Positions 1-8,025 of a stretch of 64,000 nucleotides of DNA are shown piece by piece. The stretch is taken from the NCBI GenBank assembly GCA_947570695.1, contig CANOVB010000002.1, positions 62,001-126,000 of the forward strand. Direction: 5' to 3'. Within the stretch, counting starts at the first letter, position 1; each line of letters starts with the position of its first letter. The translations under genes and the position numbers were made by a program. The notes beneath the pieces were generated by a model. That model ran no database searches, was not told the origin of the DNA, and saw nothing but the letters and a program-made list of their open reading frames with translations. This DNA comes from an uncultured Clostridium sp. GTDB taxonomy: Bacteria; Bacillota; Clostridia; TANB77; CAG-508.

Positions 1-641
1 TCTAACTCTTCTGCTATCTTCATTTCTTCTTTAATAAACTTTTCTTCATCTTCTAATAATTCTTGCATTCTATCTAAATAATCAGTGTATTTTTTATCAG
101 GATAGTACATTTTAGCATATCCACCTTTTCCATATTTGCTTGATAATTTTTTAAATGAATATTCAATAACTTGTGCTGTTGAAGGTTTTTCTGCACTATG
201 TTTATCAGCTTGATACAAAAATGACCTTTGAAGCATATTTTTTACTGATGTTTCTCTATCTGCTGACGAAACTATTTTTCCATACACACTCCTTGCCTCA
301 TATTCTAAGCTAGCTCTATGATCTACAATAGCTTCCGCTATTATTTGTATTTGTTCTTCTGTAAAAAATATTCTCATGTTACTATCACTTAAAAACATTC
401 TGCTAGAAACTTCTTCATGTTCATCTGGATTTTCTCTATATCCTATATCATGAAATGCTGCTATAGCATAAACCATATCTTTATTAACATCTAGTCCAAA
501 TTCATTAATAATTTCAAAAGACCTAGATATAACTGTTCTTATATGAGGAACCCCATGTCCTCCAACATTATTTGAATCATATTTTGGCATTACATTTTCT
601 TCGACATATTTTCTTAAATTACTATTAACTTCTTCTAGCAT
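1..641 (-). CDS. HD-domain phosphohydrolase, 3' end outside window
   Basis: I read this gene by hand; it begins with ATG at 641 and runs off the left edge, leaving about 213 codons. A strong GGGAGGTG ribosome site lies 7-10 bases upstream. The protein shows the HD-superfamily pattern: an early His (GGHGVPH, residues ~29-35), the HD doublet in AAFHDIGY (~residues 66-73) and a later DHR (~residue 113). HD proteins are metal-dependent phosphohydrolases, often acting on nucleotides. The substrate here cannot be told. It has its own promoter and is separated from the next upstream gene by a terminator, so it is its own transcription unit. The family call is fairly safe; the exact role is unknown. 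Confidence 0.75.
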   Translation of the reverse strand, partial: MLEEVNSNLRKYVEENVMPKYDSNNVGGHGVPHIRTVISRSFEIINEFGLDVNKDMVYAIAAFHDIGYRENPDEHEEVSSRMFLSDSNMRIFFTEEQIQIIAEAIVDHRASLEYEARSVYGKIVSSADRETSVKNMLQRSFLYQADKHSAEKPSTAQVIEYSFKKLSSKYGKGGYAKMYYPDKKYTDYLDRMQELLEDEEKFIKEEMKIAEEL

Positions 642-670
642 ATTAAAACACCTCCCATATTTTCTTATAA

Positions 671-699
671 AATATATAATAAAATTTTTTAAAAGTCAA
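671..699 (-). promoter_or_regulatory. sigma-A promoter of the HD-domain gene
   Basis: On the minus strand TTGACT (694-699) and TATATT (671-676) are separated by exactly 17 bases. The -35 box sits just past the T-tract of the terminator of the preceding gene, a compact terminator-promoter junction. Confidence 0.65.
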
Positions 700-701
700 A
701 T

Positions 702-729
702 AAAAAAATCCTGCTTATATAGCAAGATT
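702..729 (-). terminator. Rho-independent terminator of the Nudix-comB-HD operon
   Basis: On the minus strand AATCTTGCT and AGCAGGATT pair (one G-U) around a short loop and are followed by a run of seven T. It lies directly after the stop codon of the HD protein at 786-1568. Confidence 0.75.
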
Positions 730-785
730 CTGCTTTACACCTAAATTCCATTAAAGAATTTTATTAATTATATAAATTATTATTT

Positions 786-1568
786 TTACTCATTTTCTAA
801 TTTGAATTTAACATATTTATTAGCATGTTTTCGTATTTTTTCCATTTTTTCTTTTGTATCTATATTTTTATAATCTAATCTATCAATAATCCTATTAATA
901 TAATTCATTTTTCGTATATGCTTTAAGCCTGCAGTAAAATTAAAATCAAATATAAAAGCTATGTAAGAAATCCAAAAATCCATATATGTTTTTCTATTTT
1001 CACTTAAAATCATTTTACTGTTCATAAAATCATTAAATATATCTTCTGAAATTATATCATTTTCTAAAATTTCTTTACTTGCATTATCTATAATATTCTC
1101 AAAATCTTCTTTTACTTTTACTCTAAAATTGTCTGTCTTATCTGCATCTCTAATTATTTTTGCATGTAATAATTCTCTATCATTTAAATTATTTTCTATT
1201 TTTAATCTATTATGATTTAATATTGATTTAGAAATTATATTATCATATTGTTCATCTTTTATAAAATTTCTAATAAGATTATTCTTAAATAAAATTTCAT
1301 TTCCTAATATAGCATGGTCTATACTTTTATTATCTATAAAACAATCATATCTTTTTATTTGTTCAAATCTTCCTATATCATGTAATAGCGCTATTAATTT
1401 TGCTAATTCTATATCTTCATCACTTAATTTTAATTCTTTTGCAATATATTCACTTGCATTTACAACTCCAAATGTATGTCGTATTTTTAGCTCAATTTTA
1501 CCATACTCTAAATTATAAGCTTGTAAATATTTCTTAAAAGCAATTTCAGCTTTTTCAAAATCAATCAA
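786..1568 (-). CDS. HD-domain phosphohydrolase
   Basis: Predicted 260-aa soluble HD-domain protein. It has a first His in IRHTFGVVNAS, the HD doublet in ALLHDIGRFEQ, a following His in SIDHAILGNEILF and an Asp in IIRDADKTDNFR, which together are the usual metal-binding set of HD hydrolases acting on phosphoesters or nucleotides. An open frame continues up to a GTG at 1589, but the sequence AAAGGAG at 1577-1583 lies inside that stretch with ideal spacing to TTG at 1566-1568, so I place the start at this TTG. It is last in an operon with comB-like and Nudix genes and ends at a terminator. Substrate unknown. Confidence 0.75.
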   Translation of the reverse strand: MIDFEKAEIAFKKYLQAYNLEYGKIELKIRHTFGVVNASEYIAKELKLSDEDIELAKLIALLHDIGRFEQIKRYDCFIDNKSIDHAILGNEILFKNNLIRNFIKDEQYDNIISKSILNHNRLKIENNLNDRELLHAKIIRDADKTDNFRVKVKEDFENIIDNASKEILENDIISEDIFNDFMNSKMILSENRKTYMDFWISYIAFIFDFNFTAGLKHIRKMNYINRIIDRLDYKNIDTKEKMEKIRKHANKYVKFKLENE

Positions 1569-1622
1569 TATATGTATCTCCTTTAACACTTACTAACATA
1601 TTTATAAAACTGATATACAAAT

Positions 1623-2309
1623 TTATATAGTTACTTTTTCAACATATAAATCTCCTCTTTCGTCTTTATTTACTTTTAATACAAAATCAAATTTATTAAC
1701 TTCTGTACATAAGTAAAAATCTCTTTCTGGGAAATCCTTTTGTTTCAATTTATCAAAAAATTTAGAACCAGTAGTTGTTTTTAACTTTTCAATTTTTTCT
1801 GCTAAATTATATAATGGTTTATTTTCTAACATACTTTTTATATATTGTGCGCATAGCACATCCTCATCAAATGGCTCTTCTCCTTCTCTACCCAAAGTTA
1901 ATAATGAAATTTCTTCTACTTTATTTTTAATAATATACCTAACAATAGCTTTTGCATTAACTAAACTGCCAGTTATAATTTCTTTAGAATTTACAGATTT
2001 TACAATTCCTTGTGTTCCACAACTTGTTGTATGTATAACCGTTCTTCCTGAAAAATCAATATTTTCAATTTGTGAAGGTGAATTACCATAATCAAATCCT
2101 GGTAATATAATTCCTTTTCTTTCTCCAATTAAAATGCAATTATTATCTTTATTTTTATAATCATATGCTATTTGCATATCTCCAACTGGAATTAATTTTT
2201 TTGCTCCATTACTAATTAAATAAGGCTCAACTGTAAAAGCCCTAAAAACATCTATAACTACTACTAATCCTGTTGCAAGTTTTGCATCATTTACTATTTT
2301 TATATTCAT
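1623..2309 (-). CDS. 2-phosphosulfolactate phosphatase family protein (ComB-like)
   Basis: A 228-aa protein recognisable as the ComB family from VVVIDVFRAFTVEPYLISNGAKKL near the N terminus, the GNSPSQIE segment (~residue 76) and the HTTSCGTQGI segment (~residue 93). ComB hydrolyses 2-phosphosulfolactate in methanogen coenzyme M synthesis, and relatives occur in many bacteria, some in sulfolactate formation and most untested. No other sulfolactate or coenzyme M gene is visible nearby, so the substrate here is open. It starts at ATG with AGGAGAAAG upstream, 11 bases after the Nudix stop codon, so the two are co-transcribed. Family call good, function uncertain. Confidence 0.72.
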   Translation of the reverse strand: MNIKIVNDAKLATGLVVVIDVFRAFTVEPYLISNGAKKLIPVGDMQIAYDYKNKDNNCILIGERKGIILPGFDYGNSPSQIENIDFSGRTVIHTTSCGTQGIVKSVNSKEIITGSLVNAKAIVRYIIKNKVEEISLLTLGREGEEPFDEDVLCAQYIKSMLENKPLYNLAEKIEKLKTTTGSKFFDKLKQKDFPERDFYLCTEVNKFDFVLKVNKDERGDLYVEKVTI

Positions 2310-2320
2310 ATTACTTTCTC

Positions 2321-2830
2321 CTACAAATCATTTATATTATTGTCATAAAAAATTGTATCTTCAAATTTTTTAAACGTGCATTCATCATTTTCAATCATTG
2401 ATTTAAATTGCTCTAAAGTAACATATTTACAATTCATTACTTCATTTGTATTATATTTAAAATCATTTAAAGAAATATCCTTTTTTATAATATAAATATC
2501 TTTAAATTTATTTTTTCGTTTAAGTGTTTTAATTAATTTTAATTCATTAGTTTGGATATCTATTCCAATTTCTTCTTTTAATTCTCTCTTAATACCTAAA
2601 ACACTATTTTCTCCAGCTTGTAATCCTCCATGAGTATCTTCCCACTTCCCAGCACGATTTTGGTTTAAACTTCTTTGTGTTAACAATATTTGATTAGACG
2701 AATTTATTATAAAGCAATGAACTGTTATTATATATTCATCATCATTTAATAAATCAATATCTTTTCTTTTTATTGTTTTTCCAGTTAGATTTTTGTTCTC
2801 ATCATAAATATCCATTAATTCTTCTTTCAT
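2321..2830 (-). CDS. Nudix hydrolase (IPP isomerase-like subgroup)
   Basis: A 169-aa Nudix protein. The Nudix box GX5EX7REUXEEXGU is complete: GGLQAGE at ~residues 85-91 and RELKEEIGI at ~99-107. The N terminus (ELMDIYDENKNLTGKTIKR) resembles the isopentenyl-diphosphate-isomerase-like Nudix subgroup, in which the enzymes often hydrolyse nucleoside diphosphates linked to another group. It is the first gene of the operon with the comB-like and HD genes and starts at ATG with a GGAG site. The substrate cannot be read from sequence. Confidence 0.8.
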   Translation of the reverse strand: MKEELMDIYDENKNLTGKTIKRKDIDLLNDDEYIITVHCFIINSSNQILLTQRSLNQNRAGKWEDTHGGLQAGENSVLGIKRELKEEIGIDIQTNELKLIKTLKRKNKFKDIYIIKKDISLNDFKYNTNEVMNCKYVTLEQFKSMIENDECTFKKFEDTIFYDNNINDL

Positions 2831-3278
2831 ATATACTCCTTATCCTATGATTGATACTATACAATATTATTTTATAAAGCACAAGTAGGTATATTGATTT
2901 ATGGTTTAGAAATTAAACTTGTATTATTTGAATATATTTTAACTCTTTTTAACAGAATGAATTTTTTATTTTAATACAATTTTAACACAAAAAGTTTTAG
3001 TTTTTTATTTTTAAATCTCTAAAAGTACTAAAAATACTATACGTTTATTTTTAAGTTAAAAAAGCATAAAAAATCAAAAAAATATTGGTATATCAACATT
3101 TTCTCGCTTTTGTATGTGGAGGCTATCATCAGACGAGTTAACTCTTTAATCCCTTGATAGCACTGACTTTTTCGCATTAAAAGTTGATGTGTTAAGTTCA
3201 TTTTAGAATATTAAAAAAATTTAAGCTCTAAAAGTACTGAAAATAGTGGACTCATTTTTAACTAAAAAACAAATAAAA
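2831..3278. other. Non-coding stretch with direct repeats and nested palindromes
   Basis: No gene is supported here. Two related copies of a ~50-base sequence (3011-3063 and 3220-3270) share an exact 13-base core, CTCTAAAAGTACT (3017-3029 and 3226-3238), and both end in TTTTTAA.TAAAAAA. Between them lie nested inverted repeats: ATCAAC (3092-3097) with GTTGAT (3183-3188), GCTATCA (3122-3128) with TGATAGC (3155-3161), and the self-complementary GAGTTAACTC (3135-3144). It may be a remnant attachment region or a structured RNA. Confidence 0.5.
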
Positions 3279-3312
3279 GTGTGTAAACGTTGATTTACAA
3301 ATGTTTACACAC
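3279..3312 (-). terminator. Terminator of the tRNA-Gly/tRNA-Cys unit
   Basis: A perfect 10-bp inverted repeat, GTGTGTAAAC (3279-3288) with GTTTACACAC (3303-3312), lies just beyond tRNA-Cys. On the minus strand it is followed by TTTTATTTGTTTTTT. Confidence 0.75.
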
Positions 3313-3319
3313 TTTCCTT

Positions 3320-3393
3320 TGGAGGCGCCTATCGGAATCGAACCGATGATCAGAGTTTTGCAGACTCGTGCCTTACCGCTTGGCTAAGGCGCC
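3320..3393 (-). tRNA. tRNA-Cys (GCA)
   Basis: A full cloverleaf on the minus strand: 7-bp acceptor GGCGCCT/AGGCGCC, D arm GCC...GGC, anticodon loop CTGCAAA giving anticodon GCA, and T arm ATCGG-TTCGATT-CCGAT. The 3' CCA is encoded (3320-3322). The outermost anticodon-stem pair is mismatched (C-U). It is downstream of tRNA-Gly in the same unit. Confidence 0.95.
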
Positions 3394-3409
3394 ATGTAAT
3401 ATAAAAAAA

Positions 3410-3485
3410 TGGAGCGGGAAACGGGGCTCAAACCCGCGACCTTCGCCTTGGCAAGGCGACGCTCTATCAACTGAGCTATTCCCGC
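3410..3485 (-). tRNA. tRNA-Gly (GCC)
   Basis: A full cloverleaf on the minus strand: acceptor GCGGGAA/TTCCCGC, D arm GCTC...GAGC, anticodon stem TCGCC/GGCGA around loop TTGCCAA (anticodon GCC), T arm CGGGT/GCCCG-type with TTTGAGC loop, and an encoded CCA (3410-3412). First gene of the two-tRNA unit, directly behind a strong promoter. Confidence 0.96.
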
Positions 3486-3504
3486 GTCAAATTAAAGCAT
3501 AACT

Positions 3505-3533
3505 ATAATACCAAAAAAATATTTAAAAGTCAA
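3505..3533 (-). promoter_or_regulatory. Sigma-A promoter of the tRNA pair
   Basis: On the minus strand TTGACT (3528-3533) and TATTAT (3505-3510) with a 17-base spacer, about 20 bases before tRNA-Gly. Confidence 0.75.
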
Positions 3534-3576
3534 TAATTTACTCGCGGAATTTTTCTTATTCTATATTATAATATGC

Positions 3577-4035
3577 TTATTTAATAAAAAAATTACCAAT
3601 ATCTTTTTGTAAATTAATTCTATAATCTTTTATATTTTCTCTTTTTTCTATATCAGTAAAATAAAATCCATTTTTTACTAAAAAACTTAGCATTTCGCGT
3701 CTATTATTTCTAGTTGTGATTTTTAATGTTTTGTATTTATGTTCTTTAGACCAATTCATTAAATATTGCATTAGTTTTGTTAAAATTCCTAATCTTCTAT
3801 AATTTACATCTACACCAGCCATCCAGCAAAAAAAGCTTTCTCTGTCTTGAAATTTATCATATCCTACAATATAACCAGCTGGAACATTATTATAATAAGC
3901 TACTATAATAATTTTCTCTTTATCTTTATATCTATCCTCAAAAAATTCCTTTTTAGGATTCAAATCATCAAATTCTATAACATTTCTGTGTACTTTTATA
4001 GCTTCATCAATACTTGTTTCTTTAATTTCAATCAT
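3577..4035 (-). CDS. GNAT-family N-acetyltransferase
   Basis: A 152-aa protein with the GNAT fold. The central VPAGYIVGYD strand is followed by FFCWMAGVDVNYRRLGILTKLMQYLMNWSKEH, where VDVNYRRLGI (~residues 76-85) is the acetyl-CoA-binding Q/RxxGxG/A motif, and by a late KITTRNNRREMLSFLVKNGFY strand-helix. GNAT enzymes move an acetyl group from acetyl-CoA to an amine; the acceptor is not known. It starts 9 bases after the stop of the neighbouring Nudix gene, with AGAGGAA as ribosome site, so the two are probably one operon. Confidence 0.82.
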   Translation of the reverse strand: MIEIKETSIDEAIKVHRNVIEFDDLNPKKEFFEDRYKDKEKIIIVAYYNNVPAGYIVGYDKFQDRESFFCWMAGVDVNYRRLGILTKLMQYLMNWSKEHKYKTLKITTRNNRREMLSFLVKNGFYFTDIEKRENIKDYRINLQKDIGNFFIK

Positions 4036-4044
4036 ATTTTTCCT

Positions 4045-4494
4045 CTATCTCCAATAATATTTACCTTCTGCATCTCTATAGCAATCCATTTTTAAGTAAT
4101 TTAATCCTTTTTTTATATAAAACTCTTCAATAAATTTTTTATCACTTTCTATAATATTGTTTGAATTCATTATTTCATTTTTATCAAACCATTTATAATT
4201 GAATTCTGGATTTTTAATTTCTTCATCATTATCAATATTTAATAAACAAATATATAATAGACTAGTTGAATTTTTATCATGCATTATTTCAGTAGAAATT
4301 CCAAGTAATTCTTTAAACTCTAATTTTATACCAAGTTCTTCTAACATTTCTCTTTTAACAGCTTCATCTATATGCTCACATTCTTCTACTTTTCCACCTG
4401 GTATCCCCCATAGTCCTACAAAGTCTCCTCTTTCCCTTTGTATTAGCAATATTTTTTCATTTTCCTCTACAATACCTAAAACGACATTTACCAT
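4045..4494 (-). CDS. Nudix hydrolase (MutT-like)
   Basis: A 149-aa protein opening with VNVVLGIVEENEKILLIQRERGDFVGLWGIPGGKVE, the standard MutT-like start. Its Nudix box is complete: GGKVEECE (~residues 33-40) and REMLEELGI (~48-56), which supply the metal-binding glutamates. Probable housecleaning hydrolase of a nucleoside diphosphate derivative. It lies between the Amidase_6 gene (67 bases upstream) and the GNAT gene in the same direction, starting at ATG with AGGAG. Confidence 0.83.
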   Translation of the reverse strand: MVNVVLGIVEENEKILLIQRERGDFVGLWGIPGGKVEECEHIDEAVKREMLEELGIKLEFKELLGISTEIMHDKNSTSLLYICLLNIDNDEEIKNPEFNYKWFDKNEIMNSNNIIESDKKFIEEFYIKKGLNYLKMDCYRDAEGKYYWR

Positions 4495-4561
4495 ATTTAA
4501 CTCCTAAAAATAACTTTAATTTCATAATACTATAGCAATACTATAAAAACAATAGCATATT

Positions 4562-5041
4562 TTATATTTTTTGAACACCAGTTATATGAATAAATCTAAT
4601 TTTTTTATAAGGATATGAATTAATATCTCTTTTATATGAATCCAGTGTATGAGAAGCAGTAAATATCTTTTCATTTTCCACTTCTACTATTATTAGTGAA
4701 TGAGTAAATTTTTGACCGTCAAAAGATAATTGTACTATATCTCCTATTTCTATATTATCAGATACATTACCTACTGGTCCTATTCCTTTATTATTTACTA
4801 GAAAATTATACAGAAATTCCACTCCTGTCCATGATGGTGATTTATCATTTGCATTATTATAATACCAGCCATGTATTTTATCATAATTCATTACATTACT
4901 TCCTGCATATATACATTGTGATATAAAATTTGTACAATCACCTCCTATATTATCAAAATTATAATATTTATTATTTCTTCCATATGCCCATTTCTTAGCA
5001 TATTCTATTGCTTTTTGCCTATTATATTTTTCAACATACAT
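4562..5041 (-). CDS. Amidase_6-type NlpC/CHAP-like cysteine hydrolase
   Basis: A 159-aa protein matching the putative amidase domain (Amidase_6). It begins YNRQKAIEYAKKWA, then GGDCTNFISQCIYAG (~residues 33-47) holding the catalytic Cys, then a W-rich HGWYYNN segment, and finally FTHSLIIVE (~residues 113-121) holding the likely catalytic His. Relatives are thought to cut amide bonds in cell-wall peptides or other ligands and are usually exported with wall-binding domains. This one is a bare domain with no signal peptide, so it may act inside the cell or be released another way. Starts at ATG behind AAGGGGGA. Confidence 0.78.
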   Translation of the reverse strand: MYVEKYNRQKAIEYAKKWAYGRNNKYYNFDNIGGDCTNFISQCIYAGSNVMNYDKIHGWYYNNANDKSPSWTGVEFLYNFLVNNKGIGPVGNVSDNIEIGDIVQLSFDGQKFTHSLIIVEVENEKIFTASHTLDSYKRDINSYPYKKIRFIHITGVQKI

Positions 5042-5124
5042 ATAGTAATCCCCCTTAATATACTATATGTAAAAAATATTATAAGATATACATCTTCCTT
5101 TATTAACAATTTGATTATACTTTC

Positions 5125-5390
5125 TTATAGAACAAAAGAGGACATTATGAAAATTTCAAAAGACAAAACTAAATACAAATGTCCTCATCTTTCCTCTGCA
5201 ATAACTTATCTGTAGCTCATTTCATTTGCTACATCTAAGAAATGTTCTACATACCAAATTACTGATACTGTTTAAGCTTTAGATATTACAGTATCAGTAT
5301 GTCAATATTTTAATATTGACATCATTAAACTTGTGTACAAATGTTGGCGTTAGCCTTTATTTAATAGGAAGTGCAGATCACTTTCCTATT
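5125..5390. repeat. Dispersed structured intergenic element, copy A
   Basis: This stretch is closely similar to 31030-31238. Both begin TATAGAACAAAAGAGGACATT, share a second block (AACTTATCTGTAGCTCATTT, then CTAAGAAATGTTCTAC) and a third (GTGTACAAAT). GAGGACATT at 5138-5146 pairs with AATGTCCTC. A 12-bp hairpin (TACTGATACTGT with ACAGTATCAGTA), a 10-bp hairpin (TGTCAATATT with AATATTGACA) and a final 18-bp hairpin TAATAGGAAGTG...CACTTTCCTATTA with one unpaired T follow. It ends exactly where the terminator of the ABC permease begins. A 22-codon frame starts at ATG 5147 but may be chance. Confidence 0.6.
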
Positions 5391-5470
5391 AAATAAAAAT
5401 TAAGTACTACATTATTTCTTATTATTAAGTCTTTTATAATAATCATAAATGTAGTACTTAATTTTTATTT
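5391..5470. terminator. Long-stem terminator of the ABC transporter operon
   Basis: A perfect 23-bp inverted repeat (5391-5413 with 5448-5470; core AATTAAGTACTACATT) with a 34-base loop. It overlaps the stop codon of the permease and has T-rich flanks on both strands, so it can end transcription both ways. Confidence 0.75.
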
Positions 5471-8024
5471 ATATATTTTCTTTTCTAATTGTTTCTATAA
5501 TATTTTGTTTATTTATCTTATCTAAAGAATATTTCATTATTAATCCAACTATTGAAAATACAAATATTATAGAAAGAATTATTGCTGTAATTGGAAGTTT
5601 ATATTCCATATCCATCCCCTCTGTAAATGCATTATAAATTAAATATGATCCTATACACCCAATCGGAATTCCTATAATTAATGATTTACTTCCATAAAAT
5701 ACACTTTCTAGTTTTATCATTCTATTAAACTCATTTTTAGTCATACCAATCGATTTAAGCATTGCAAATTCTTTTTGTCTTAAATTCATAGTAGTAGTTA
5801 TCGTATTAAATATATTGGTTACAGCTATTAATGTAATAACTGTTATAAATCCATATAAAAATATAGAAACTACTAGTACCATCGCATTCTCTGATCTTCT
5901 TGATTCTTCATAATTGCTTACATATATATTTTGATTATACTTTTCATCTGATTTAATTAATTTTTCAATATCATCACATAATTTATCTGCATCTTCAGAC
6001 ATTATATACATACTTGATATTCTATAATTTTGAAATTGCTCTATCATTTTATCACTAATAACTATTCCTGTTCCTTCAGACATTCCCATAGGCATTTTGT
6101 CTGTTCTTTTTGCTATTTCAATACTAATACTCTCTTTTTCAATTATTTCATAATCATCATTTTCTGTATAACTCTTTAATTCAATCGTATCTCCTGCCTT
6201 TATATTATACAAATTTCCATTTTTCTTTTTATTATTATAAAAAAATGTTGTATTATCAATTAGTATTCCTTTGTTCTCATAATCTTCTACACTTCCGCCA
6301 ATCTCTTTAATAAATTCTTTATATGCCTCATCTCCTATAGAGAAAATCGTTTCATATTGTTCTCCCTCATCTTCTGGACCATAATACAATTTTCCAAAAT
6401 CAGATAAATATGAATTAGAAAGTAAAACTCCTTTTGCCTTCTTTACTGAATATGAACTTATATTATCTAGTTGAGATATATCTTTAAAAGTTATATCTGT
6501 TTTACTGTTTTCTTCCGATTGTAATCTTGCATTTAAAAAAACATTAAAATCTAATTCTTTATAATATTCATTTGCCATTTTAAATCCAAAATCTAAAAAC
6601 GAAGAAAGTGAGATAAAAATTGAAATACTTACAATTAAAGAAATTACTGTACTTCTATATTTTCTCTTATTTCTTTTTAAATTTTTATATGATATATCTC
6701 CACCAACTTTAAATAACTTTTTAATTATTTTAGAAGATTTTACTTTTTTAGAAGAAATTTTAATTTCTGTATTACTTCTAATAGCTTCTATTGGTGATAT
6801 TTTCGCAGCCTTTCTTGCCGAAAATATACTTGAAAAATAAATTACAATACTTGCAAATAATATACTAATTAAAATTGGTATAAGTGGCACACTATAAACA
6901 AATTTTATTCCATTTAGCGCATCTGCTAAAATATAATTAATTAAGTGTATTAAAACAAATACCGCAAACATTCCGCTTAAAATTCCTATTGGTATAGCTA
7001 TGCTTCCAAGTACAAAACCTTCAAATAATACATTTCTCTTTATTTGTTTTTTAGTTGCGCCTATACTTGAAAGTATACCATATTGTCTTATTTTTTCTGT
7101 AATTGATATAGAAAAACTATTTTTTATAACAAATACACTTGAAATAATTATAATTACTATAACAACTATTGCTACACTATATATCATTGACATTGTACTA
7201 TCACTTAAAGCTGAACCTTCTGCTCTTAATAGTCCTTTATTGTATTCATATAAATACTTCCCATTCTCATTATTCTCTGTAATTCCTAAAATTTTTTCTG
7301 TTTTTTCCTTATAATTTTTAGAATCTTTATATCTAAAGCTTACAGTAATATTTTCTGATGAATTTAATCTAAAATTATTATCTAAAGTTACAATCGTATA
7401 TCCTGGTGCTTCATAAGGCTCCATTATTATAGTTGGTCTTGAAATAACACCAACTATTTTATATTCTTTTTTATATTTTTCTTCTAAATTTTCTTCTACT
7501 TCTTCATCATAAGGATTATTTTGTGATAGTTTATAACCATCTACCATTCTGTCAGATATGCTTAAGTTTAAAGTATCTCCAATTTTATAATTAACTTTTG
7601 CATTACTTCCTATATGATAAGAAATAAGTATTTCATTATCATTTTCTGGAAGCCTGCCTTCAACTAATTTTAAAGTATTTAATGAATCTTTATCAAATCC
7701 CAACAGGTGCAAATAAGGCTTATATTTATTTTTTGAATTTTCTAATTTCGCATATCCTTCTGTTTTATAGAAATAGAAGAAGCTTTCAATCTCTTCATTT
7801 TTCTTAAGTTCCTCTACATCTTCTGATTTCATATCATAAATTGAAACATGAAAATTTCCATTTTCTGATCTTTCGTATTCTAGTAAGGTTTTATAAAAAC
7901 TAGTTACCATACCAGAAACAGCGCAAAGTAAAGCTGTTGATAAAATAATTCCTATAATAGTAACAATCGTTCTTTTTTTATTTAAAGATAAATCTTTTAA
8001 TACAAATTTATTTAAAATACTCAT
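5469..8024 (-). CDS. ABC transporter permease, FtsX type, two-module
   Basis: A permease of about 851 aa. It has an N-terminal helix (VTIIGIILSTALLCAVSGMV), a large extracytoplasmic region, three helices around residues 280-400 in the first FtsX domain (RQYGILSSIGATKKQI motif), a second N-terminal-like helix near 465, another extracytoplasmic region, and a final FtsX domain (residues ~725-845, with RQKEFAMLKSIGMTKNEF). This MacB/BceB-like layout suits export or sensing of peptides or lipoproteins. I start it at ATG 8024, one base after the ATPase stop codon, because AAAGGA precedes it well; an in-frame ATG at 8042 overlaps the ATPase. It forms one transporter with the next gene. Substrate unknown; no two-component system is adjacent. 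Confidence 0.85.
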   Translation of the reverse strand: MSILNKFVLKDLSLNKKRTIVTIIGIILSTALLCAVSGMVTSFYKTLLEYERSENGNFHVSIYDMKSEDVEELKKNEEIESFFYFYKTEGYAKLENSKNKYKPYLHLLGFDKDSLNTLKLVEGRLPENDNEILISYHIGSNAKVNYKIGDTLNLSISDRMVDGYKLSQNNPYDEEVEENLEEKYKKEYKIVGVISRPTIIMEPYEAPGYTIVTLDNNFRLNSSENITVSFRYKDSKNYKEKTEKILGITENNENGKYLYEYNKGLLRAEGSALSDSTMSMIYSVAIVVIVIIIISSVFVIKNSFSISITEKIRQYGILSSIGATKKQIKRNVLFEGFVLGSIAIPIGILSGMFAVFVLIHLINYILADALNGIKFVYSVPLIPILISILFASIVIYFSSIFSARKAAKISPIEAIRSNTEIKISSKKVKSSKIIKKLFKVGGDISYKNLKRNKRKYRSTVISLIVSISIFISLSSFLDFGFKMANEYYKELDFNVFLNARLQSEENSKTDITFKDISQLDNISSYSVKKAKGVLLSNSYLSDFGKLYYGPEDEGEQYETIFSIGDEAYKEFIKEIGGSVEDYENKGILIDNTTFFYNNKKKNGNLYNIKAGDTIELKSYTENDDYEIIEKESISIEIAKRTDKMPMGMSEGTGIVISDKMIEQFQNYRISSMYIMSEDADKLCDDIEKLIKSDEKYNQNIYVSNYEESRRSENAMVLVVSIFLYGFITVITLIAVTNIFNTITTTMNLRQKEFAMLKSIGMTKNEFNRMIKLESVFYGSKSLIIGIPIGCIGSYLIYNAFTEGMDMEYKLPITAIILSIIFVFSIVGLIMKYSLDKINKQNIIETIRKENI

Positions 8025-8025
8025 T

